Assembly (NCBI GenBank): GCA_001872985.1
Contig: MNYA01000056.1
Span: 1-5,152, forward strand
Source: a bacterium CG2_30_54_10
Lineage (GTDB): Bacteria > Muiribacteriota > Ozemobacteria > Ozemobacterales > Ozemobacteraceae
DNA: 5,152 nucleotides
Direction of reading: 5' to 3'
Every line of letters starts with the position of its first letter. Positions within the stretch are counted from its first letter, which is position 1. A program made the position numbers and the translations under genes. The notes below the pieces were generated by a model. It was not told the DNA's origin. It saw only the letters and a program-made list of their open reading frames with translations, and ran no database searches. Positions 1-5,152 of this stretch are shown here, in pieces.

Positions 1-22
1 CGTTCAGGTATTTTTCGAGCAT
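1..22 (-). CDS. Possible start of a further minus-strand gene, cut by the left edge
   Basis: An ATG at 22-20 opens a frame reading MLEKYLN to the window edge, 122 bases after the dehydrogenase stop and on the same strand. No Shine-Dalgarno sequence is visible before it (the preceding bases are T-rich), and seven codons are too few for recognition. It could be the 5' end of the next gene in the series or an accidental ATG. Confidence 0.25.
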
Positions 23-67
23 CACAAAAATTCAAAACCGAGTGCTTATTTATTTCCGGTTGCTATA

Positions 68-137
68 CTTTGGCCTCTGACCTCTTCCTTCTGACCGCTG
101 GCTTCTGGCTTCTGGCTTCTGACAGCTGGTTTCCGAC
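68..137. repeat. Degenerate 7-base tandem array, ten units
   Basis: Read on the plus strand from 68, ten consecutive 7-base units stay in register: CTTTGGC, CTCTGAC, CTCTTCC, TTCTGAC, CGCTGGC, TTCTGGC, TTCTGGC, TTCTGAC, AGCTGGT, TTCCGAC. The consensus is about TTCTGRC. The array begins seven bases beyond the dehydrogenase stop codon (145-147) and occupies most of the gap to the next possible gene. It resembles the short tandemly repeated heptamers known from cyanobacteria and similar CAGAAGC-type arrays of other environmental bacteria (from memory). A plus-strand reading frame through it is a by-product of the repeat and not a gene. Confidence 0.8.
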
Positions 138-144
138 TACTTCT

Positions 145-1578
145 TCATTCGTTCAGGTTGAATACGACCATTCGAATGGTTGTCATCTCGTCGATGGCAA
201 ACCGGGAGCCTTCCCGACCGATGCCGCTTCCCTTGTTTCCGCCGTAGGGCATGTGGTCGATCCTGAACGTGGGAACATCGTTCACCACTATTCCGCCGGC
301 ATTAATTGCTCGAACCGCGAAATATGCCCGGTTGATGTTGCTCGTGAAAACTCCGGCCTGAAGGCCGTAACTGCCTTCATCGCAAGCCTTGACCCCATCT
401 TCGAATGAATCGACGGGAATCACCACGACAACCGGGCCGAAAAGTTCGTCTTTCACGATTTTCATTTCAGGCTTGGCGTCAGTGATGACGGTAGGGTGAT
501 ACATCACCCCCTCGTGTTTGCCGCCAGCTACTACTTTCGCGCCTTGCTTCTGGGCTTCTCCGATCCAATCGTCGAGCCTTCGGGCATCGTCTTCGGTGAT
601 CATCGGGCCGATATCGGTTGCGGGATCGATGGGGTTTCCCATTTTGAGGGCATTTGTTTTTGCGATAAATGATTTGAGAAATTCATCGTACCGTTTTCGA
701 TGGACGTAGATCCGTTGAACTGAGATGCAGACTTGCCCCTGATTCGCGAAGGCCCCCATCAGGCAGCGGTTGACGGCATAATCCAGGCTGATCAGATCCT
801 TATCTATGACTACCCCGCAGTTTCCACCAAGTTCGAGCGTGACCTTCTTCAGCCCGGCAATTCGAATGATCCGTTCGCCGACAGCCCTGCTTCCGGTAAA
901 ACTGATCTTCGCGATTCGAGGATCGGCAACGAGTGGATCTCCAATTTCTTTTCCGGAGCCGAAAAGGGTGTTCAGTCCGCCGGCCGGCAAACCTGCTTCA
1001 GCGAAGGCTTTTGCCAGCTCAAAGCCGGTAAGAGGAGCCGTCGATGCCGGTTTGAATACTATCGGACATCCGGCGGCGACCGCGGGCCCGATCTTATGTG
1101 CGACAAGATTCAGTGGAAAATTGAATGGCGTTATCGCCGCGACAACGCCCACCGGGAAACGCTCGTAATAGCCGAATCTTCCGGCGCCCGATTTCCCGGC
1201 ATCAATCGGAACGGTCTCCCCATGGATTCGCTTCGCTTCCTCGGAAACATACTCGAGGTTCTCGATGGCCCGCTCGACCTCTGTCGATGCATATTTGAGA
1301 GGTTTCCCTGCCTCGCGGGCGATCAGCCCGGCGATTGTCTCTTTCCGATCTCTCAGGATTCCGGCCGCCTTTCTGATGATCTCGGCCCTCCGAAATGATG
1401 AAAGTTCCGCTATCTTTCCGCGGGCGGCGAAGGCGGCTGAAACCGCCTGCTCCAATTGCTCGGGGCCTGCGACAAAGACTTGCCCAATGGCTTCCCCGGA
1501 AAACTTGTCAAAAACCTGGGCAGTCTTCCCTGTAGAGATTTCCTTTCCGTCGATCAAAAGGCTGTAGGTATTGGCCAT
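145..1578 (-). CDS. NAD(P)-dependent aldehyde dehydrogenase, lactaldehyde/GAPN-like group
   Basis: This 477-residue cytosolic enzyme should oxidise an aldehyde to the carboxylic acid (or thioester) with NAD(P)+. Visible catalytic residues are Asn153 in TPFNFP, Lys176 in FKPAS, the FTGS cofactor loop at 227-230, general base Glu249 in LELGG, nucleophile Cys284 in GQVCIS, and Glu378 in ELFGP. Length and spacing are normal for the superfamily and the reading frame is unbroken. The GQVCISVQR segment and the C-terminal GIGREG...EEMT-like end (452-466) resemble the lactaldehyde / non-phosphorylating glyceraldehyde-3-phosphate dehydrogenase-like group more than betaine or retinal dehydrogenases; this is from memory. 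Ser179 stands where NAD-specific enzymes carry a Glu that binds the adenosine ribose, so NADP+ use is possible. The frame stays open to an upstream ATG at 1632, but that start lies inside the cyclase gene; the ATG at 1578 has a strong Shine-Dalgarno. It begins 20 bases after the cyclase stop, so co-transcription is likely. The substrate cannot be told from sequence. Confidence 0.93.
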   Translation of the reverse strand: MANTYSLLIDGKEISTGKTAQVFDKFSGEAIGQVFVAGPEQLEQAVSAAFAARGKIAELSSFRRAEIIRKAAGILRDRKETIAGLIAREAGKPLKYASTEVERAIENLEYVSEEAKRIHGETVPIDAGKSGAGRFGYYERFPVGVVAAITPFNFPLNLVAHKIGPAVAAGCPIVFKPASTAPLTGFELAKAFAEAGLPAGGLNTLFGSGKEIGDPLVADPRIAKISFTGSRAVGERIIRIAGLKKVTLELGGNCGVVIDKDLISLDYAVNRCLMGAFANQGQVCISVQRIYVHRKRYDEFLKSFIAKTNALKMGNPIDPATDIGPMITEDDARRLDDWIGEAQKQGAKVVAGGKHEGVMYHPTVITDAKPEMKIVKDELFGPVVVVIPVDSFEDGVKACDEGSYGLQAGVFTSNINRAYFAVRAINAGGIVVNDVPTFRIDHMPYGGNKGSGIGREGSRFAIDEMTTIRMVVFNLNE

Positions 1579-1585
1579 GCCGATT

Positions 1586-1590
1586 CTCCT
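1586..1590 (-). promoter_or_regulatory. Ribosome binding site deciding the dehydrogenase start
   Basis: AGGAG on the minus strand lies seven bases before the ATG at 1578. It sits in the 20-base gap after the cyclase stop codon (1599-1601). This favours the ATG at 1578 (protein beginning MANTYS) over the in-frame ATG at 1632, which would add 18 residues overlapping the cyclase C-terminus. Confidence 0.85.
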
Positions 1591-1598
1591 TTGCCGAA

Positions 1599-4028
1599 TC
1601 ACTTTTCCTTGAGGTCGTAGACGCCATCCCATGTGGGCGGGGGAGGGCTGTCGATGCAGGCGCGACAGCGGTTCAGATACAGGGTTGACGGAAGATCATC
1701 CGGATGATGGGACAACGCCTGTCTGAATTTCTCGAGAGCCTGCGGGTAATTTCGATTGAAGAAAAGGTTGTGCCCTTGATTGTATGATTCGACACAACGC
1801 CTAAGATTATCCCCGAGCTGGTTTTCGGTTTCCGCGAGGAGCTCGAAGATCCGGACGGGTTTCTTTTTGCCCTTGACCCTGATAAAATCAAGTTCGCGGC
1901 AGAAGACCCGACCCTTCACCTGCACGAATGTGAACTCCGAAAGAAGTGTGAGCGCGCGATACAGCTTGGTCGCGGATTCGAGTCGGGAACTCAGGTTCAC
2001 CCCATCACCGATCGCGGTGTATTCCATTCGCTTGGTGGAACCAATGTTTCCGCAAAGAACCTCGCCTGTCGATATTCCGATGCCGATCTGGATGGGCGTC
2101 TTTCCGATGGCAATGCGCTTTTCATTGAACACGCCAAGGGCTTTCTTCATTTCAAGCGCCGCGCAAACGGATTTATAAGCATGGTCGGGAAGCGGTAACG
2201 GCGCGCCGAAAACCGCCATGATCGCGTCTCCGATGAACTTGTCGAGAACCCCGTCAAACTTGAAAATTGCGTCAACCATGTAGGTGAAATACTCGTTGAG
2301 CATCTCTACGATCTCGTTGGACCCAAGCTTTTCGGTCAATGTGGTGTAGCTACGGATGTCGGAGAACAGGATCGTCACCTCGCGTCGCTGGCCGCCGAGT
2401 TCGAGTGTCCCGGAGCCTGAGGTGAGCTTGTCAACTAGATCTTTAGACATGTATCTGGTGAGATTCGATTTGACGCGCTTTTCCTTGGTAATGTCTTCGA
2501 GGACGATTACGACTCCGAGGGATTGATTCTGGTCATCTGAAAGCGGCACCACTACATAGTTGATCGAATGTTTTTCGCCCTTGGGGGGAATGAAGTCAGT
2601 ATCGTAGAGACAACTTTGCTGGCCGGTCTCGAAGACTTTATCGAGTTCCCTGATGAGGATTTGGTTGGATGCCCCAAAAACCTCGTCGATCGCTTTCCCA
2701 AGCAGTTCTACCTCGAGCGGCACGCCCAATATACGCAAGGCTGTCGGATTGCACTTAACGATCCGATGCTTGCGATCGAGGGTGATGACACCGTTTGAGA
2801 GCGATGAAAGAATCGCCTCGAGGTATTTTTTCATGGTGCTGGTCTTTTGGTAAAGCTGCGAATTTTCCAGGGAAACCGCGGCCTGGGCTGAAAACGCGCC
2901 AAGCAGATCCTCATCGTTGCGATCGAAGGCTGCGTTTGCCTTGTTGATGACCTGGGTCACCCCGATGACTTGGTTGTCCATTCCTCGGATGGGCATGCAA
3001 AGAATCGTTTTTGTGCGGTAGCCGGTCTTTCGGTCGATATCGCGGTTGAACTCAGGATACTCGTATGCATCGGGAATGTTCAGGGTGATTCCATGGGTTG
3101 CTACATGGCCCGCAATGCCAAGGTGGCTGGGAAAGCGGATCTCCTTGGTGTCGCCTCCGGAAAGGACGGACGACCAGAGCTCATTGCTCTCTTTGTCAAT
3201 CAGGAAAAGCGTCGAGCGGTCCGCGTTGAGAAGCTCGGCCGCCTTTCCCATGATTGTCTGAATCAGTTGATTGAGGTCGAGCGAGGAACTCAAGGCGTTG
3301 GCGACCTTCAAAAGCGCTTCGATCTTTCTCTGTGAGGAAAGGACATTTTCATAAAGGATTGCGTTTTCGAGGGTCAGCGCGAGCATCTGGCTCAATGCCA
3401 CAAGAAGCTCGATATCGCGTTTGGTAAACACTCCGTTTTTTTTGTTGATGACCTGGATAACCCCGATGACGAGACATTCACGATTCCGGATCGGCATGCA
3501 GAGCATCGATTTAGTTCTATAGCCGGTTTGGCGGTCGATATCCTGATTGAAAAGAGGGTGGTGATACACATCCTCAATGTTGAGTGTGTCCCCGGTTCTC
3601 GCCGCGAGACCCGCAAGACCAACGGTCACCGGAAACCGTATCTCGGAGAACTGGAGGCCCTGAGCAACCTTTGACCAAAGCTCGTTCGTCTTGTGGTCAA
3701 TCAGAAAAAGGGAGCTTCGGTCAGCCTGAAGGATATCGGTAATATGAAACACGATGGCCTGGATCAGCGGCCCCAGCTTGAGCTGGCGGCCGAGTTCGTT
3801 GTTGACCGCAAGAAGGGTGTTTCGTTCCTTGAGCGTATCGAGAATCTGGCTCAGGCATTGAACGCGTTCGGGTTGGGGAAGGCTTTCGATCGAGGAGGCC
3901 AGCTCCTCGCTGTTGAAGCGGGTTTTGTCGATGGAATCAAGCAGCCAGGCACAACCGCTGGCCGTGTCGGCCGTATCGGCCGTATTTGGCATGCAAGGCG
4001 GAGTATCCATGGGTTTGCTTTCGGTCAT
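1599..4028 (-). CDS. CyaB1-like class III adenylate cyclase: GAF-GAF-PAS-cyclase-TPR
   Basis: This 809-residue protein should convert ATP to cAMP under control of N-terminal sensor domains. Order: variable N-terminus 1-80; GAF1 about 85-225; GAF2 about 251-390; PAS about 400-512; linker helix 513-540; class III catalytic domain about 545-732; one TPR-like repeat about 745-778; conserved-looking WDGVY tail at 800-804. No signal peptide or membrane segment is visible, so it should be cytosolic. All six class III positions are present: metal-binding Asp557 (FSDIRS) and Asp601 (FIGDA), base-selecting Lys597 and Thr671, and Asn678 and Arg682 (VNLSSR). The Lys/Thr pair indicates ATP as substrate and the class IIIb type. 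GAF2 has a full NKFDE signature (Asn362, Lys363, Phe368, Asp372, Glu373), the mark of cyclic-nucleotide-binding GAFs; GAF1 keeps N195, K196, F201, D205 but has Ile206 for Glu. The same order is known from cyanobacterial CyaB1. The start at 4028 has GGAG six bases upstream; a second Met is at residue 7. The actual GAF ligand is inferred, not shown. Confidence 0.95.
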   Translation of the reverse strand: MTESKPMDTPPCMPNTADTADTASGCAWLLDSIDKTRFNSEELASSIESLPQPERVQCLSQILDTLKERNTLLAVNNELGRQLKLGPLIQAIVFHITDILQADRSSLFLIDHKTNELWSKVAQGLQFSEIRFPVTVGLAGLAARTGDTLNIEDVYHHPLFNQDIDRQTGYRTKSMLCMPIRNRECLVIGVIQVINKKNGVFTKRDIELLVALSQMLALTLENAILYENVLSSQRKIEALLKVANALSSSLDLNQLIQTIMGKAAELLNADRSTLFLIDKESNELWSSVLSGGDTKEIRFPSHLGIAGHVATHGITLNIPDAYEYPEFNRDIDRKTGYRTKTILCMPIRGMDNQVIGVTQVINKANAAFDRNDEDLLGAFSAQAAVSLENSQLYQKTSTMKKYLEAILSSLSNGVITLDRKHRIVKCNPTALRILGVPLEVELLGKAIDEVFGASNQILIRELDKVFETGQQSCLYDTDFIPPKGEKHSINYVVVPLSDDQNQSLGVVIVLEDITKEKRVKSNLTRYMSKDLVDKLTSGSGTLELGGQRREVTILFSDIRSYTTLTEKLGSNEIVEMLNEYFTYMVDAIFKFDGVLDKFIGDAIMAVFGAPLPLPDHAYKSVCAALEMKKALGVFNEKRIAIGKTPIQIGIGISTGEVLCGNIGSTKRMEYTAIGDGVNLSSRLESATKLYRALTLLSEFTFVQVKGRVFCRELDFIRVKGKKKPVRIFELLAETENQLGDNLRRCVESYNQGHNLFFNRNYPQALEKFRQALSHHPDDLPSTLYLNRCRACIDSPPPPTWDGVYDLKEK
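2940..3725 (-). repeat. Internal GAF duplication within the cyclase gene
   Basis: Residues 102-196 and 269-363 of the cyclase align without gaps, with about 60 of 95 positions identical by hand count. Shared blocks include ADRS, LFLID, NELWS, EIRFP, TLNI, DIDR, TGYRTK, LCMPIR and QVINK. The coding copies are at 3725-3441 and 3224-2940. Tandem GAF pairs are common in cyclases and phosphodiesterases, but this closeness points to duplication within the gene lineage or strong shared constraint. The copies differ at the NKFDE Glu and in the loop before EIRFP. Confidence 0.85.
3961..3987 (-). repeat. Three 9-base tandem units inside the cyclase N-terminus
   Basis: Plus-strand units GCCGTGTCG, GCCGTATCG and GCCGTATTT follow each other directly. 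Translated on the minus strand they sit in the Thr-Ala-Asp/Ser run near residues 14-24 of the cyclase. The unit is a multiple of three, so copy changes would keep the frame. The segment is in the non-conserved N-terminus, so its function is probably only that of a flexible spacer. Confidence 0.7.
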
Positions 4029-4168
4029 CAGCTACTCCAGCTCCTGCGGCTTCTCAGACAGCCTGAAAAATGGCTTCAAGACCGCAACCGAACCCTGCCG
4101 CGAAAGCCTCGCGATCCTTTCAGGCCTTTTCAAAAAAGCGGTCTTTAATCTTTTGAATTACGGCGACT
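4029..4168 (-). other. Intergenic gap between ferritin and cyclase with inverted repeats
   Basis: This 140-base gap has no supported gene. AAGACCGC at 4078-4085 is matched by GCGGTCTT at 4138-4145, a perfect 8-base inverted repeat. Inside it is a CGCGA/TCGCG hairpin (4099-4103 with 4109-4113, five-base loop). An A/T-rich inverted repeat, TTCAAAA at 4129-4135 with TTTTGAA at 4151-4157, overlaps the outer arm and would compete with it. No classic intrinsic terminator with a U tract and no clear -35/-10 pair was found, so it is undecided whether the cyclase is read through from ferritin or has its own promoter. The Shine-Dalgarno of the cyclase (GGAG, 4038-4035) lies at the end of the gap. Confidence 0.5.
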
Positions 4169-4690
4169 TCAGGGTACTGTCGTTAGAGGGGCGGGAAGAA
4201 CAAACATTCTCGCGGCGAGTTCGGCGTCAATCATGAACAGGCCTTCTGAGCTATTCTTGATGCGATCGAGCTTCCCGATGAGAGTGCTCGCATTCTTTTC
4301 TTCTTCGACCTGTTCGCTGATGAGCCAATCAAGAAACTTCTGAGTGGCAAAGTCCTTTTCACCAACGGCGATCTCGGCCAGGTGGTAGATTGACTTGGTA
4401 ACAATCTTCTCGTGCGCGAGGGTCTTTTTAAAAACATCCAGGGGCGATGAAAACTCAAATGGGGGGGCATCGATCGCACCGAAGGTGACCCGCTGGCCTT
4501 GATCGGCCATATAATTGAAAAAGATCATGGCATGGCAGCTTTCTTCCTGGGCCTGAACCCGCATCCAATGGGCGAACCCCGGAAGTGTTTCGACCTCGAA
4601 ATACGAGGCCATGGACATGTAAAGGTAAGCGGAGTAGGCTTCTTTGGTGATCTGACCGCTGATTTCATCAGCAAGTTTTTTGCTAAGCAT
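4169..4690 (-). CDS. ftnA: Bacterial non-heme ferritin (FtnA type)
   Basis: This 173-residue four-helix protein should form the cytosolic 24-subunit ferritin shell that oxidises Fe(II) and stores iron as a mineral. The residues known from E. coli FtnA are present at the same numbers: Glu17, Glu50, His53, Glu94, Gln127 and Glu130 of the di-iron ferroxidase centre and nearby third iron site, plus Tyr24, Glu49, Glu126, Glu129 and Trp122. There is no haem-ligand Met at the bacterioferritin position that I can identify, and the SEQVEEE segment is typical of Ftn. Length is close to the usual 165-175. The ATG at 4690 has AGGAG (4701-4697) six bases upstream. It is the first gene of the minus-strand series, with the cyclase 140 bases downstream. 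A promoter-like pair lies upstream; no convincing Fur box was seen. Identification as ferritin is firm; physiological role (storage or oxidative-stress protection) is inferred from the family. Confidence 0.97.
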   Translation of the reverse strand: MLSKKLADEISGQITKEAYSAYLYMSMASYFEVETLPGFAHWMRVQAQEESCHAMIFFNYMADQGQRVTFGAIDAPPFEFSSPLDVFKKTLAHEKIVTKSIYHLAEIAVGEKDFATQKFLDWLISEQVEEEKNASTLIGKLDRIKNSSEGLFMIDAELAARMFVLPAPLTTVP

Positions 4691-4744
4691 GTTAGTCTCC
4701 TATTAATTTCAGCCTTCGGAAATTTCAGTGACGTATGAATAAAA

Positions 4745-4771
4745 AGTATACCTTCAAGCTAAAAATTGCAA
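4745..4771 (-). promoter_or_regulatory. Possible sigma-70-type promoter of the ferritin gene
   Basis: On the minus strand TATACT (4750-4745) resembles a -10 box. TTGCAA (4771-4766, spacing 15) or the overlapping TTTGCA (4772-4767, spacing 16) could be the -35 box, each matching four of six consensus bases. Transcription would start roughly 45-50 bases before the ferritin ATG. The spacing is shorter than the ideal 17, so only the -10 box is good. The stretch is A/T-rich and lies in the right place. An 8-base direct repeat AATTTCAG (4705-4712 and 4721-4728) lies between promoter and gene and might be an operator, but could be chance. Confidence 0.45.
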
Positions 4772-4813
4772 ATCCCTTTAATAGGCAAACTTTTGAGTAA
4801 AGGAAATCAAAAA

Positions 4814-4879
4814 ATGGCGTCGCAAGAAGAAGAACAACCTGGTTGCCGCCGTCAATCCCGAACGGAAGGATCTGAGTGA
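4814..4879 (+). CDS. Doubtful 21-residue ORF divergent from ferritin
   Basis: An ATG at 4814 follows AAAGGA (4799-4804) with nine bases between, and opens a 21-codon frame ending at TGA 4877-4879. The product begins MASQEEEQPG and is polar and charged, with no hydrophobic segment or recognisable motif. It would be the only plus-strand gene, divergent from ferritin. The start signal is reasonable, but an ORF of this length is expected by chance. Listed so that it can be tested by conservation; I would not treat it as real without that. Confidence 0.12.
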   Translation: MASQEEEQPGCRRQSRTEGSE

Positions 4880-4971
4880 TGGGTGGGTTGTAAGAGTTTA
4901 GCGGTATGAAAGAAGAAAGGCGAAAAATCAGAGGAAACGAAAAAACAGAAAAAAGGAAAGGATTTTTTTGC

Positions 4972-5001
4972 CGCAGATAAACGCGGATTAACGCAGATCT
5001 G
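4972..5001. repeat. 10-base-period repeat, three units (GCAGAT/GCGGAT type)
   Basis: CGCAGATAAA, CGCGGATTAA and CGCAGATCTG follow each other in register, preceded by one C and a run of seven T. The core CGCRGAT recurs every ten bases, close to one helical turn. I recall similar GCAGAT/GCGGAT arrays as dispersed intergenic elements in many environmental bacterial genomes; I could not check this. It lies between genes and has no coding sign. Confidence 0.7.
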
Positions 5002-5025
5002 GAGTGGAAGGAAAAAAATTAAGAG

Positions 5026-5042
5026 TTTCCCTGTTTGGGAAA
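5026..5042 (-). terminator. Weak hairpin, possible terminator of a gene to the right
   Basis: TTTCCC (5026-5031) and GGGAAA (5037-5042) form a perfect six-base stem with a five-base loop. On the minus strand a run of seven T (5018-5012) follows the stem after seven further bases, which is farther than in a good intrinsic terminator. It could end a minus-strand transcript entering from beyond the right edge. The stem is short and half A/T, so it may be chance. Confidence 0.25.
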
Positions 5043-5056
5043 ATTGAAGAAAAGGT

Positions 5057-5086
5057 GAATGGGAGAAAATGGAGAATGGGAGAAAA
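5057..5086. repeat. 13-base direct repeat in purine-rich tract
   Basis: GAATGGGAGAAAA occurs at 5057-5069 and again at 5074-5086, a period of 17 bases separated by TGGA. It belongs to the purine-rich tract upstream of ferritin and probably arose by local slippage or duplication. No function is evident. Confidence 0.75.
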
Positions 5087-5152
5087 AAATTGGTTTCCTC
5101 AAGCAACAGAACCGAAAACTCCGCGATGGCAAAGATCTGCTGCTTCCGCGTT

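Larger units (their letters stand above)
4702..5152. other. Gene-free upstream region, purine-rich, with repeats
   Basis: These 451 bases contain no gene I can support. From about 4899 to 5090 the plus strand is dominated by A and G, broken by a 10-base-period repeat (4972-5001) and a small hairpin (5026-5042). A minus-strand frame is open from the right edge to 4852, but its translation is low-complexity Phe/Ser/Leu-rich, produced by the base bias, and part of it simply reads through the repeat. It could hold the eroded end of a gene lying to the right, but nothing recognisable remains. Confidence 0.6.

Noticed and set aside
1..158. 9-base repeat CGTTCAGGT at 1-9 and 150-158
   Set aside because: Both copies are parts of coding frames (Leu-Asn codons); the length is within chance for this distance.
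70..408. 112-codon plus-strand frame beginning in the 7-base array
   Set aside because: It starts in repeat sequence and overlaps the dehydrogenase C-terminus in antisense; the N-terminal part is just translated repeat.
733..1398. 221-codon plus-strand frame opposite the aldehyde dehydrogenase
   Set aside because: It lies entirely antisense to a well-supported enzyme, its translation has no family features, and the dehydrogenase motifs explain the sequence.
1579..1632. Longer dehydrogenase start at 1632
   Set aside because: The extra 18 residues overlap the cyclase C-terminal codons and are basic and unlike the family; the start at 1578 has a strong Shine-Dalgarno.
4084..4105. Sigma-54 promoter before the cyclase (CGGCAG ... 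TTGC on the minus strand)
   Set aside because: The spacing between the GG and GC elements is two bases too long and the -24 element is imperfect.
4702..4800. Fur box upstream of ferritin
   Set aside because: No 19-base GATAAT-type inverted repeat could be found near the promoter-like boxes.
4852..5152. Minus-strand open frame to the right edge as a gene fragment
   Set aside because: Phe/Ser/Leu-rich low complexity caused by the purine bias; only a TTG start at 5106 and no recognisable motif. A decayed gene end cannot be excluded.

Overview
The window holds three complete genes, all on the minus strand and read from right to left: a bacterial non-heme ferritin (4690-4169), a large soluble class III nucleotide cyclase with tandem GAF, PAS and TPR modules (4028-1599), and an NAD(P)-dependent aldehyde dehydrogenase (1578-145). 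Each has a good Shine-Dalgarno sequence 6-7 bases before its start. No RNA gene, CRISPR array, transposase or integrase is visible.

The sequence suggests a bacterium with moderate base composition and several sensory and signalling genes. The ferritin is of the bacterial FtnA type, and the cyclase has the domain order known from cyanobacterial CyaB1 (GAF-GAF-PAS-cyclase). Such proteins also occur in Desulfobacterota/deltaproteobacteria and related environmental phyla. The intergenic repeats (a degenerate 7-base array and a 10-base GCAGAT/GCGGAT array) also look like large environmental genomes. I cannot fix the taxon from this window; a deltaproteobacterium-like host is a guess.

Layout from right to left. 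Positions 5152-4702 hold no convincing gene. They contain a strongly purine-rich plus strand, a 13-base direct repeat, a 10-base-period repeat, a weak hairpin and a plausible promoter for the ferritin. Ferritin follows, then a 140-base gap with several inverted repeats, then the cyclase. The aldehyde dehydrogenase starts only 20 bases after the cyclase stop, so these two are very probably co-transcribed. After the dehydrogenase stop, a 70-base array of ten in-register 7-base units fills most of the gap, and a possible next minus-strand gene may begin at position 22 and run off the left edge.

The likely functions are iron storage (ferritin), cAMP production controlled by small-molecule binding to GAF domains (cyclase), and oxidation of a small aldehyde (dehydrogenase). 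No direct biochemical link between the three is shown by the sequence; only the cyclase-dehydrogenase pair has spacing that argues for joint expression. The most noteworthy item is the CyaB1-like cyclase, with all six catalytic positions intact and a complete NKFDE cyclic-nucleotide-binding signature in the second GAF domain only. I see no evidence for a wholly new system.
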